From an uncultured Kineosporia sp. (GTDB lineage Bacteria; Actinomycetota; Actinomycetes; Actinomycetales; Kineosporiaceae), in contig CALMAR010000248.1 in the NCBI GenBank assembly GCA_937859855.1, forward strand, positions 1 to 8,335: a stretch of 8,335 nt of DNA, written 5' to 3'. The position numbers and the translations under genes were made by a program. Below the pieces are notes generated by a model. The model was not told the DNA's origin, searched no databases, and saw only the letters and a list, made by a program, of their open reading frames with translations. This document shows positions 1 to 6,912 of this stretch, piece by piece; positions within the stretch are counted from its first letter, which is position 1, and every line of letters starts with the position of its first letter.

Positions 1-1632
1 GGCGTTCGGCACGTTCGGGAGCCGGTAGCTCACCATCTCGCCGACCGGGATTGCCACTGGCTCCCGGCACGGCAGCTCGGGGCGGCCAGGCCTGGACGCT
101 TCGTCCAGCGTGCGCAGCTGGGCGCGAAGCCAGCCGGCGCTGAGGGTCACCTGTCCGCCGTCTGGCGCGATGTCGGACAGCACCACGATCCAGGCGGTGT
201 CCAGCGCCGTGATCGTTGCGTCCAGCTGCAACTCGATGTCGCCGAGGACGTCGATCGGCTCGGTGGCCGGCTGGGTCTGCCAGGTCAGGTGGCCGGGCAT
301 CGCCAGCGGTTGGGCATCGCCCGGGCGCCCAGAGCCGGTCGGCAGGTAGAGGTAGCTGCGGCTGCCTGGCTCGCCTTCACCATCCGATCCAGGCGCGAGC
401 ACGCCGTCGGCCCGCAGCGCGTAGCCGACATGCCTGGTTCCTTCCGGTGGCCAGGTCTCCGCAGTGCGCCACTCCTGGGTGCCGGGAATGACATAGCGAA
501 CCGGCGGACCGTCCATGATCCCGGTGTCCCGGCCCTTGAGCCAGTGGTCGTACCAGGCCAGCGCTTCCTCGTGCATGGTCTCCCAGGGCCACATCAGGCC
601 GCCCTCGGCGAGCAGGGTGAGGCGGACGTTGGGGTTGTGCTGTAACCCTTCCCAGACCGGGAAGGTGCTGGGCAAGTGCATCGGCACGTTGTCCCACTGG
701 CAACCGAGGTAGACCGGGATATCGATCTCAGCGAGCCGGGAGCGGATCTGGCGCTGGTCCCACCAGCCGTCATGGGCCGGGTGTTCGATCGCCGCCTGCT
801 GCCAGAGCCGGCCGAAGGGTTCTTCGGCGTAGTGCGCCCGCGACACCTGGCGCATCACCTTCACTGCTGCGGCACCGCCGACGTGCTCCATCGTGCCGTG
901 GACGACCGGCGTGTTGAGGACGTGCCGGGCCAGGTCGAGACCGCGCCCGTGCCAGGTCCGGTCGGAGACGCCGGCCATGATCCCGACGGCGGGCATCCAG
1001 CTGGAGAAGAAGCCGGAGCTGAGGACCCCGCGCTGCCACACCCCGTCGTAGAGGTCGTCCATGGTCGCGAACGGGAAGATGGCCTTCAGGTGCGGTGGGC
1101 GCTGCACCGCGGCGGCCAGCTGGGCGATCGCGAAGTAGCTGATCCCCATCCCGCCCACCTGACCATCGCACCAGGGCTGTGCGCCGGCCCATTCGACGGC
1201 GTCGTGAATGTCCTGCTGCTCCTGCTCGTCCATGAAGCCGAACGTGCCTTCCGAGCCGCCAGTGCCCCGCGCGTTGATGATCACGTGCGCGTAGCCCCGG
1301 GAGACGAAGAAATCGCTCGCCCCGGCTTCGATGAAACCCAGCGGCGCTCCGAGGTCCTGAATCTGCCGCGGGTAACAGGAGAACGAGACCAGGGCCGGTG
1401 CCACGTGGGTCGAGGAATCGGTAGTGACGGCGCCGTCCGGGCTCTGCGTCGTGCGTGAGCTCCTGGTGGTGGGAAGGAAGACGTCCGCGTGCAGCAGAGT
1501 GCCGTCCCGGGTTGGGATGGTCACGGTGTTGGTCCGGTCGATGCCGAAGCGCGGCTCGCTCAGGTGGCGGTACTGGCGGCCCGAGGTCTGGGCACCGTTC
1601 AGCCGCCGTGGCTGAGTAGGTGTCGTGGTCAT
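1..1632 (-). CDS. CocE/NonD (X-Pro dipeptidyl-peptidase-like) serine hydrolase, 3' end outside window
   Basis: The frame is open for 544 codons from an ATG at 1632 down to base 1, so the C-terminus lies outside the window. Visible landmarks are an N-terminal strand region with TIPTRDGTLLHADVFLP (about residues 38-54), an oxyanion-side segment NARGTGGSEGTF (120-131), the nucleophile elbow GGMGISYFAIAQ with Ser165, a probable acid Asp314 in GCQWDN, and the family block WYDHWLKGRDTGIMDGPPVRY (360 onward; the middle of it is diagnostic). A beta-rich C-terminal domain (PF08530 type) starts near residue 400. The usual GPWxH catalytic-His motif is absent; a His at 354 is a candidate. No signal peptide is seen, so it is probably cytoplasmic. 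The start has a strong AAGGAGAA Shine-Dalgarno at 1645-1638 and overlaps the MFS stop by ATGA. By family it hydrolyses esters or amides of acyl substrates; the actual substrate is unknown. Family call is firm, specificity is not. Confidence 0.9.
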   Translation of the reverse strand, partial: MTTTPTQPRRLNGAQTSGRQYRHLSEPRFGIDRTNTVTIPTRDGTLLHADVFLPTTRSSRTTQSPDGAVTTDSSTHVAPALVSFSCYPRQIQDLGAPLGFIEAGASDFFVSRGYAHVIINARGTGGSEGTFGFMDEQEQQDIHDAVEWAGAQPWCDGQVGGMGISYFAIAQLAAAVQRPPHLKAIFPFATMDDLYDGVWQRGVLSSGFFSSWMPAVGIMAGVSDRTWHGRGLDLARHVLNTPVVHGTMEHVGGAAAVKVMRQVSRAHYAEEPFGRLWQQAAIEHPAHDGWWDQRQIRSRLAEIDIPVYLGCQWDNVPMHLPSTFPVWEGLQHNPNVRLTLLAEGGLMWPWETMHEEALAWYDHWLKGRDTGIMDGPPVRYVIPGTQEWRTAETWPPEGTRHVGYALRADGVLAPGSDGEGEPGSRSYLYLPTGSGRPGDAQPLAMPGHLTWQTQPATEPIDVLGDIELQLDATITALDTAWIVVLSDIAPDGGQVTLSAGWLRAQLRTLDEASRPGRPELPCREPVAIPVGEMVSYRLPNVPNA

Positions 1633-3191
1633 CGCCGTTCTCCTTCGAGCGGTCTGGTGATCTGAGCAGGATGCCGATCAGGGCGCCGAGCGGGACGCCG
1701 GGCAGGGCGAAGCAGGACGGTCACGGCGACCGCCGCCACGGCTGTGGCCGCCGCACCACCCAGGAGTGCGATGTGCATCCCGGCGATGAAGGCCGACTGT
1801 GCCTGAGCCAGCACGGGCTGTCCGAGATGAGCCGCGACACCGAGCGAGGAGCGCGCCTGCTCAGCCAGCGCCGGGGGCAGGCCCGGCAGGGTGAGGTTGT
1901 TGCGGTAGGTCGTGCTGACCAGGCTGCTCAGCACGGCGATACCCAGCGCACCGCCGAACTCCCGGGCCAGGTCGTTCACCGCCGAGCCGACGCCCTGGAG
2001 GGAGGGCGGCAGGCTGTCGGTGACCGCAGAGGTTGCCGGGGTCATGGCCAGGCCCATACCGGCACCAAGCGGTACCAGGCCGGCGACCACGAGCCAGTAG
2101 GAGCTGGCCCCGTTCAGCCGGGACAGCACCACCAGCCCGGCTGTGACCAGCAGCAGACCGGCGATGCAGCATGAGCGTGCACCCACCCGATGGACGACGA
2201 GCGGCACCAGGCGCGCACACGGCATCATGGCCGCAGCCATCGGCAGCATGCTAAGGGCGGCGAGCAATGCGCTGTCACCACGGACCAGTTGCAGGTACTG
2301 CATGGCCACGAAAATGAACCCGAAGAAGGCGAAGAACTGCAGGCAGATGGATAACGTGCCAGCGGCGAAGGCCGGCTTGGCGAACAGCCGGGGGTTGAGC
2401 AGCGGGTTCTGGATGCGCAGTTCCCAGCCGAGGAATCCGGCCAGCGCGGCCAGCCCGAGCGTGATCCCCGCCAGCGTGCGGGTATCGGTCCAGCCACGTT
2501 CCGGCGCTTCGATGATGGAGTAGACCAGCGCGCCGAACCCGGCGACCGTGAACGCGGCCCCGGCGACATCGATCCGCGGTGCTTCCGGATCAGCCGAATC
2601 GGGCACCAGGACGGCCGTTCCGGCGAAGGCGAGCGTCGCCAGAACAACGTTCAGCGCGAACACCGAGCGCCAGGACCACAGTTCCAGGAGTAAGCCAGAA
2701 GCAAGTAGCCCGGCCACCGCGCTGGCGCCGGCGACCGCCGCCCAGACGCTGACGGCCGCGGCCCGCTTGTCCCGGGGGAACGTGCTGGTGATCGTGGACA
2801 GCGTGGCAGGCATAACCAGCGCCGCCCCGGCGCCGAGGACGGCGCGCAGCCCGATCAACGCGTGCACGCTGGTGGTGAACGGCGCTATTGCTGAGCCGAG
2901 AGCGAAGATGACCAGTCCGGCGAGCAGGGCGCGGCGGCGGCCGAACCGATCGCCGAGTGCGCCCCCGACCAGCAGCACCGACGCGAACACCAGGCTGTAA
3001 GCGTCGATCACCCAGGACAGCTGCGTCTGGCTCGCCCGGGTGCCGGAGGCGAGGGACGGCAGCGCCACGTTGAGGGAGGCCATCGCGGCGACGACGGTGC
3101 CGAGCGCGAGGCAGGTGACGGCAAGCACGGATGAGTGCCTGACCGGGACGGCGGCCGGGCCTGGCGGTGATTGAAGGGCTAACGCGGACAT
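1629..3191 (-). CDS. MFS drug exporter, DHA2-like (14-TMS type)
   Basis: A 520-residue hydrophobic inner-membrane protein of the length and pattern of 14-helix DHA2 (EmrB/QacA-like) proton-coupled exporters. Visible motifs are MFS motif A, GALGDRFGRRRALL (residues 77-90), preceded by LSWVIDAYSLVFA; a motif-C-like stretch ending in LLLELWSWRSVFALNV; and a late-helix block GAGMGLAMTPATSAVTDSLP. The TM1 Asp and the motif-C Pro of classic QacA-type pumps are not at their expected places. I believe this is a trait of an actinobacterial subfamily rather than decay. The ATG at 3191 is chosen over an upstream GTG at 3227 because AGGAG (3201-3197) sits 5 nt before it and the N-terminus then begins just ahead of the first helix. 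The gene is divergent from the TetR gene and its stop overlaps the hydrolase start. It likely exports the TetR ligand; substrate unknown. Confidence 0.92.
   Translation of the reverse strand: MSALALQSPPGPAAVPVRHSSVLAVTCLALGTVVAAMASLNVALPSLASGTRASQTQLSWVIDAYSLVFASVLLVGGALGDRFGRRRALLAGLVIFALGSAIAPFTTSVHALIGLRAVLGAGAALVMPATLSTITSTFPRDKRAAAVSVWAAVAGASAVAGLLASGLLLELWSWRSVFALNVVLATLAFAGTAVLVPDSADPEAPRIDVAGAAFTVAGFGALVYSIIEAPERGWTDTRTLAGITLGLAALAGFLGWELRIQNPLLNPRLFAKPAFAAGTLSICLQFFAFFGFIFVAMQYLQLVRGDSALLAALSMLPMAAAMMPCARLVPLVVHRVGARSCCIAGLLLVTAGLVVLSRLNGASSYWLVVAGLVPLGAGMGLAMTPATSAVTDSLPPSLQGVGSAVNDLAREFGGALGIAVLSSLVSTTYRNNLTLPGLPPALAEQARSSLGVAAHLGQPVLAQAQSAFIAGMHIALLGGAAATAVAAVAVTVLLRPARRPARRPDRHPAQITRPLEGERR
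1638..1645 (-). promoter_or_regulatory. Strong ribosome binding site of the first hydrolase, inside the MFS 3' end
   Basis: AAGGAGAA read on the minus strand, 5 nt before the ATG at 1632-1630. It lies within the last codons of the MFS gene and, with the ATGA stop-start overlap at 1632-1629, supports translational coupling of exporter and hydrolase. Confidence 0.75.
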
Positions 3192-3257
3192 CCTGGCTCC
3201 TGGGTGAGGGATGGCAATGGATCCCACGATGAGGAGCGGAGCTACTCTATCTCAACC
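3192..3257. promoter_or_regulatory. Divergent promoter/control region between MFS and TetR genes
   Basis: This 66-bp spacer must hold start signals for both directions. No sigma70-like -35/-10 pair is convincing. TACTCT at 3243-3248 could be a -10 for a near-leaderless tetR message. Besides the imperfect palindrome listed separately, GGGAT (3208-3212) and ATCCC (3221-3225) form a second, shorter inverted repeat with an 8-nt spacer. Confidence 0.6.
3228..3251. promoter_or_regulatory. Candidate TetR operator (imperfect palindrome)
   Basis: The left arm GATGAGGAGC (3228-3237) and right arm GCTACTCTATC (3241-3251) are inverted repeats around GGA. Nine bases match if one gap is allowed. The total size of about 24 bp fits a TetR-dimer site, and the position just upstream of the tetR start and within the MFS leader suits autoregulation and repression of both directions. 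Not proven; short imperfect palindromes occur by chance in GC-rich DNA. Confidence 0.35.
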
Positions 3258-3875
3258 ATGATGAATTCAGCTCAGGGACGCGGGCGTCGCACCGGCAAGC
3301 CCGATACTCGAGGCCACATCCTTGCCATCGCCCGGCGCCGCTTCCTGGGCGAAGGCTATGAGTCGGTCACACTGCGCTCGATCGCCGCGGACGCCGAGGT
3401 CGACGTCGCCCTGATCAGCTACCACTTCGGCTCGAAGCGAGGTCTTTTCGCAGCGGTACTGCAGCTCATCGTTAACCCTGCTGACGTCTTGCACGAACTA
3501 CTCGACGGCGACCTGGACACACTCGGGCCGCGGGCGCTGCGAGCCGTGATCGCCACCTGGGACCAGCCCGAGGCGGGCCAGCCGCTCCGGGCGGCCCTGC
3601 ACGGCGCCGTCAGTGATCCGGCCTTGGGCATGATGGTGCGCAGTGGCCTGCAGTCCGAACTGGTCGACAAGTTAGCGGCCCGGCTCGGGGGCATCGACGC
3701 GCATCAACGGGCCGGCCTGTTCAGCGGCCAGATCGCCGGTGTGATCTTCAGCCGGTACATCCTCGCCCTCGAACCGATGGCATCGATGAGTCCTGATGAA
3801 ATAGTCGCACGGCTCGGGCCGGCGCTGACCCACATCCTGCACGGGCCCGCGCGGCCAAGGTCTCGCGCGACGTAG
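3258..3875 (+). CDS. TetR/AcrR-family transcriptional repressor
   Basis: A 205-residue DNA-binding repressor. The N-terminal HTH spans about residues 17-64: DTRGHILAIARRRFLGEGY, then TLRSIAADAEVDVALISYHF with the recognition helix at the end, then GSKRGLFAAVL. The C-terminal helices (about 75-196) resemble the TetR_C_17-type ligand pocket often found beside MFS exporters (from memory, not searched). The frame could be extended to a GTG at 3204, but that codon has no ribosome site and gives an N-terminal tail unlike the family. ATG 3258 (or 3261) is preferred. GAGGAG at 3231-3236 is too far away (21 nt), so the message may be leaderless or nearly so. Divergent placement 66 bp from the MFS start suggests it represses the MFS-hydrolase operon, itself and the downstream hydrolase; release by a small ligand is inferred. 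Confidence 0.93.
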   Translation: MMNSAQGRGRRTGKPDTRGHILAIARRRFLGEGYESVTLRSIAADAEVDVALISYHFGSKRGLFAAVLQLIVNPADVLHELLDGDLDTLGPRALRAVIATWDQPEAGQPLRAALHGAVSDPALGMMVRSGLQSELVDKLAARLGGIDAHQRAGLFSGQIAGVIFSRYILALEPMASMSPDEIVARLGPALTHILHGPARPRSRAT

Positions 3876-3935
3876 GCCCCGAGAAGCCCCTTGCGCGTGG
3901 TGCGAAGTCCGACGGTGAGCGACACTCAAATCCAT

Positions 3936-3940
3936 AGGAG
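3936..3940 (+). promoter_or_regulatory. Ribosome binding site that sets the start of the second hydrolase
   Basis: AGGAG followed by 7 nt and then GTG at 3948. This favours a start 19 codons downstream of the longest possible frame, which would begin with TTG at 3891 without a recognisable ribosome site. Confidence 0.7.
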
Positions 3941-3947
3941 CAGGGCC

Positions 3948-5639
3948 GTGAAGAACACCGCGCTCGACCAGCCGTGGCACCGTCCTGGCGGCTTCGCGTA
4001 CGCACGCAAGCGGGTCCGCGCAGCAATGCGCCCTCCGGTCACCGTTTATCCGATGCCGGGCGACGTCATCAAGGAGGAGGACGTGCCGGTGCGGATGCGT
4101 GACGGAGTTGTCCTGCGTCTGAACCTTTTTCGCCCCGCGGGGGCGGGCCCTTTCCCGGTGATCTTGTCGGCGCACCCGTACGGCAAGGACCGGCTGCCCA
4201 CGAAGAAGGGCGGCCGGTGGTCGCTGAACCCTCAGTTCCGGATCATGAACCAGCCCGAGCCGCTAAGGATTTCCGACCAGACCAGCTGGGAGGCCCCCGA
4301 TCCGGCGTGGTGGGCGCAGGAGGGCTACGCGGTGATCAACCTCGACACCCGCGGTGGCGGCCGTTCCGGGGGACGCGGCGATCTGCTGTCCGAGCAGGAA
4401 GCGGACGACATCTCTCAGGTCATCGCCTGGGCCGCGGCCCAACCCTGGTCGACCGGCCGGGTCGGCATGCTGGGTGTGTCCTATCTCGCCCTCTCCCAGT
4501 ACAAGGTCGCCGCTCTGAACCCGCCCGCATTGAAAGCGATCTGCCCGTGGGAAGGGTTCACCGACGCCTACCGGGATTTCTTCACCCCCGGCGGTGTCGT
4601 CGAGGACGGATTCGCCCGCGTCTGGCTGCTGGTCACCAACCGGAGTGCCCGCCTCAACACCAACTTCGCCGCCGAGCGTCGCAGGCATCCACTGCGAGAC
4701 ACCTGGTGGGAGGCCATCACTCCAGATCTGCAGAAGATCACGATTCCCGTGCTGGTCTGCACAAGCTTCTCCGATAGCAACCTCCACAGTGGCGGCTCGA
4801 TGCGAGCCTTCCAGCTGACCGGCTCGACCGAGCGGCACGCCTATGTCCATCGCGGGCCCAAGTGGGCCGCCTTCTACGGTGAACAGGGCCGTCAGGTCCA
4901 GCTCGCGTTCTTCGACCGGCACCTTCGCGAACGTGACGTCGCCCCGCTGCCCCCGGTGCGGTTGGAGATCCGGGACCGAGCCGACCACGTCGCGCAGGTG
5001 CGTGAGGAGCAGGAGTGGCCGCTGGCGCGTACCGACTGGCGCCTTCTGTATCTCGGCGCCGGCGGCACGATGAGCGAGCGCCCTGACGGAGGGGACAGTG
5101 TCACCTTCGACCTGCGAGGCAACGCCGCCGCGTTCGAGTACCGATTCGATCAGGACACCGAGCTCAGCGGGCCCATGACGCTACGCCTGCAGGTGGCCGT
5201 CAATGGCGCCGCCGACCCCAGGCTGTTCGCGGGCGTGGAGAAGTGGTCGCGCGGTGTGCCAGTGCCCTTCAACGGCTCCTACGGGTACGGGCGCGACCAT
5301 GTTGCACAGGGCCGGCTGCGACTGGCGCTCCGCGAGATCGACACCGGACGCAGCACACCTCATCAGCCCGAACACACCTTCCGCACCCTGCAGCCGGTTC
5401 ACGACGACGAGCAGGTCGAAGCACTCATCCCGTTGAGCCCCTCAGCGACCCTGTTCCACGCCGGTGACAGCTTGCGCCTGCTGGTCGCCGGCCGATACCC
5501 GCAACCCCGCAACCCGCTCTTCGGCCACTTCCCGGTTCATTACAAACCCAGCCCCAGGGGCAAGGCCATCCTCTCGTGGACAGCCGATCGACCGTCCAGC
5601 CTTGAGATCCCGGTCATTCCTCGTAGCGGGCACCGCTGA
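3948..5639 (+). CDS. CocE/NonD (X-Pro dipeptidyl-peptidase-like) serine hydrolase, complete
   Basis: A complete 563-residue alpha/beta hydrolase from GTG 3948. In order it shows VPVRMRDGVVLRLNLFRPAG (residues 46-65), an HPYGKDRLP segment, NLDTRGGGRSGGRGD (131-145), the nucleophile elbow MLGVSYLALSQ with Ser178, the probable acid Asp276 in FSDSNLHSGGS and the probable base His301 in YVHRGPKW. An FFDRHLRERD-PLPPVRLE stretch leads into a jelly-roll C-terminal domain ending with IPLSPSATLFHAGDSLRLLV. Length and domain order are normal for the family. No secretion signal, so probably cytoplasmic. It is only distantly like the first hydrolase: that one has the WYDHWLKG type linker and no HRGxKW motif, so the two are unlikely to be a recent duplication. 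It sits 72 bp after tetR on the same strand, probably co-transcribed. Substrate unknown; ester or amide hydrolysis is inferred from the family. Confidence 0.92.
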   Translation: MKNTALDQPWHRPGGFAYARKRVRAAMRPPVTVYPMPGDVIKEEDVPVRMRDGVVLRLNLFRPAGAGPFPVILSAHPYGKDRLPTKKGGRWSLNPQFRIMNQPEPLRISDQTSWEAPDPAWWAQEGYAVINLDTRGGGRSGGRGDLLSEQEADDISQVIAWAAAQPWSTGRVGMLGVSYLALSQYKVAALNPPALKAICPWEGFTDAYRDFFTPGGVVEDGFARVWLLVTNRSARLNTNFAAERRRHPLRDTWWEAITPDLQKITIPVLVCTSFSDSNLHSGGSMRAFQLTGSTERHAYVHRGPKWAAFYGEQGRQVQLAFFDRHLRERDVAPLPPVRLEIRDRADHVAQVREEQEWPLARTDWRLLYLGAGGTMSERPDGGDSVTFDLRGNAAAFEYRFDQDTELSGPMTLRLQVAVNGAADPRLFAGVEKWSRGVPVPFNGSYGYGRDHVAQGRLRLALREIDTGRSTPHQPEHTFRTLQPVHDDEQVEALIPLSPSATLFHAGDSLRLLVAGRYPQPRNPLFGHFPVHYKPSPRGKAILSWTADRPSSLEIPVIPRSGHR

Positions 5640-5653
5640 GTACGTCTACCTGA

Positions 5654-5857
5654 ACGATCGGCTGCCGCCGCGGTGCCATCGAACTGTCCGTGCTCGGCAT
5701 CGGCTGGCTAGTCGGTGGCGACGTCGGGGCCGGAACAGTGATCTTTGCGCCTTCCATTGGCCCTCTCGTCGCCCGGGCCTTGCCCGCGCTGGCTTTCTTC
5801 GGGGTACCGCCCGGAGCCGGTCACGAGCAGAGTGAGAACCGAAGGTCGCGACGATGA
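5654..5857 (+). pseudogene. C-terminal remnant of a YczE/YyaS-like integral membrane protein
   Basis: This frame is closed upstream by TGA at 5651-5653 and ends at TGA 5855-5857. From 5672 it encodes GAIELSVLGIGWLVGGDVG, then AGTVIFAPSIGPLVARALPA. This matches, from memory, the conserved last-helix region of YczE/YyaS-type membrane proteins: IEl.vl..GwlLGG.vG.GT..fal.iGPlv. Those proteins are about 200 residues with several preceding helices. Here none remains, because the sequence upstream is the end of the hydrolase gene, 15 bp away. No start codon with a ribosome site is evident. I read it as a truncated relic of a gene fused to this place by deletion or recombination. A single-helix real peptide is possible but unlikely. 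Confidence 0.6.
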
Positions 5858-5994
5858 GCTCGAAGGGGGCAGCCTTCGCTGAGAACCGGCCGGACCCCGA
5901 GCCCTTGCCACTTCTGCGCAATGATCGCGCCGACGCACTCAGCAGGGGCCGGAACGAGACCGGACCGGATGGATCGGATGGGAGAAACACATGA
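5854..5994 (+). CDS. Doubtful 46-residue ORF coupled by ATGA to both neighbours
   Basis: ATG at 5854 overlaps the stop of the membrane-protein relic (ATGA), and its own TGA overlaps the ATG of the oxidoreductase (ATGA at 5991-5994). A modest GAAGG (5841-5845) lies 8 nt upstream. The product starts MSSKGAAFAENRPDPEPLPL, is polar, and has no recognisable domain, membrane segment or signal. The double overlap hints at a translated operon member or a leader that feeds ribosomes into the next gene. A chance reading frame in GC-rich DNA cannot be excluded. Confidence 0.25.
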   Translation: MSSKGAAFAENRPDPEPLPLLRNDRADALSRGRNETGPDGSDGRNT

Positions 5995-6827
5995 CCGACA
6001 CGATTTCCGACAAGGCTTCCGGGGCCCGAGCGTTTCGCTTCGGTGTGGTGACGCCGTTCCTGCCGGACCTGCCGACCTGGCGTGAGCAAGTGCGCCGTAT
6101 CGCGGATCATGGCTATTCGACGGTGCTGATGCCCGACTTTCCACAGTTGCAGCCGGCCCCCGCTCCAGCCCTGGCCGTCGCGGCGACCGTCGCCGACGTG
6201 CGAGTAGGGACTTGGGTCTATGCGGCCCCTTTTCGCGCGCCCTGGCTGACCGCGTGGGAAGCGCACTCGCTGACCGTGCTCACGCAGGGTCGCTTCGAGA
6301 TGGGCATCGGGGTCGGCCGGCCCGGCATCGAGGACGAGCTGCGCGAGCGGGGACTGCCCGTGCCATCACCGGGTCAGCGGCTGGACCAGGTGCGCGAGAC
6401 CGTCGCCGCGCTGCGCGAACTCGACGCCGGACCGGGCCACACGCCGGTGGCGATGGCGGTGATAGGCCCAAGGGCGCGGGCGCTGGCGGCTGAGATCGCG
6501 GACACCGTCACCTTCGCGATGGCGCCGGAGGAGACGCGGGCCGCGGTGGTGCAGCGGATACGTGACTTTCACTCGACCCGCGACGTCGAACTCTCGATGC
6601 ACATTCCGGTGGTGGGCGACACCGTCTCTCCCTTCATGGCTCCTCCCGACACCGACACCACCGCGTTGCGGGAGGCCGATTCCCTCGCCTACCTGCCGCC
6701 GGACCCGGCGGCGGCGGCCGACGAGCTGCGCCGGCGACGCGAGGAGACCGGCCTCTCCTACTTCGCCTTCGGTGCCAACGTCGCAGACACGTTCGCTCCG
6801 CTCGTCGCTGAGCTGACCGGCCGTTAA
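5991..6827 (+). CDS. LLM-class (luciferase-like) F420-dependent oxidoreductase
   Basis: A 278-residue TIM-barrel monooxygenase/reductase of the bacterial luciferase-like superfamily, closest by eye to the F420-dependent TIGR03621-type group. Visible features are the N-terminal strand FRFGVVTPF (residues 15-23), WREQVRRIADHGYSTVLMPD (30-49), the TWVYAAPFRAPWLTAWEAHS segment (74-93), the family hallmark LTQGRFEMGIGVGRPGIEDE (97-116) followed by GLP and the VRETVAALREL helix, the IGPRARALAAEIADTVTFA block (158-176) and a C-terminal EETGLSYFAFG strand. Start ATG 5991 has GGAG at 5981-5984, 6 nt upstream. The role would be a hydride transfer or oxygenation with F420H2 or FMN; the substrate is unknown. 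It is cytoplasmic and lies on the same strand as the hydrolase upstream, but a relic separates them, so membership of that regulon is uncertain. Confidence 0.9.
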   Translation: MTDTISDKASGARAFRFGVVTPFLPDLPTWREQVRRIADHGYSTVLMPDFPQLQPAPAPALAVAATVADVRVGTWVYAAPFRAPWLTAWEAHSLTVLTQGRFEMGIGVGRPGIEDELRERGLPVPSPGQRLDQVRETVAALRELDAGPGHTPVAMAVIGPRARALAAEIADTVTFAMAPEETRAAVVQRIRDFHSTRDVELSMHIPVVGDTVSPFMAPPDTDTTALREADSLAYLPPDPAAAADELRRRREETGLSYFAFGANVADTFAPLVAELTGR

Positions 6828-6837
6828 GAGCTTTCCC

Positions 6838-6863
6838 GCTGCCGATGCAGGCTGCCGATGCAG
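6838..6863. repeat. Perfect 13-bp tandem duplication
   Basis: GCTGCCGATGCAG occurs twice head to tail (6838-6850 and 6851-6863), 11 bp after the oxidoreductase stop. It is non-coding. It looks like replication slippage; a binding site in two copies is possible. Confidence 0.9.
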
Positions 6864-6885
6864 GCGTGATGAAAGACAGCCCACG

Positions 6886-6901
6886 GTAGGGAAATACCTA
6901 C
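6886..6901. promoter_or_regulatory. Inverted repeat upstream of the two-component remnant, possible regulator site
   Basis: GTAGG and CCTAC are inverted around GAAATA (16 bp in all), 12 bp before the GTG at 6913. Short AT-centred palindromes just ahead of NarL-type kinase/regulator operons suit autoregulation by the response regulator. That regulator has lost its DNA-binding domain here, so the site would be an orphan. Assignment is inference. Confidence 0.35.
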
Positions 6902-6912
6902 GCGGGGAGGGT

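Noticed and set aside
676..1458. Long plus-strand open frame (260 codons)
   Set aside because: It lies antisense within the first hydrolase, whose minus-strand frame shows clear family motifs over the same bases; the plus-strand product is Pro/Arg/Gly/Asp-rich with no domain. GC-rich antisense artefact.
1629..3191. Loss of the classic TM1 Asp and motif-C Pro in the MFS protein as a sign of decay
   Set aside because: The frame is intact, of full length, and motif A is excellent; the same pattern appears, as I recall, in a common actinobacterial exporter subfamily.
3204..3257. Extended TetR start at GTG 3204
   Set aside because: No ribosome binding site, would place coding sequence across the divergent control region, and adds an N-terminal tail not typical of the family.
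3891..3947. TTG start for the second hydrolase at 3891
   Set aside because: AGGAG at 3936-3940 sits at ideal distance from GTG 3948, and the 19 extra residues have no family features.
4263..4988. Minus-strand frame of 241 codons inside the second hydrolase
   Set aside because: Antisense to the Ser and Asp active-site region of a convincing gene; no domain seen.
5646..6266. Minus-strand frame of 206 codons across the gap and the oxidoreductase start
   Set aside because: Arg/Ser/Gly-rich, no recognisable motif, and overlaps the well-supported oxidoreductase on the other strand.
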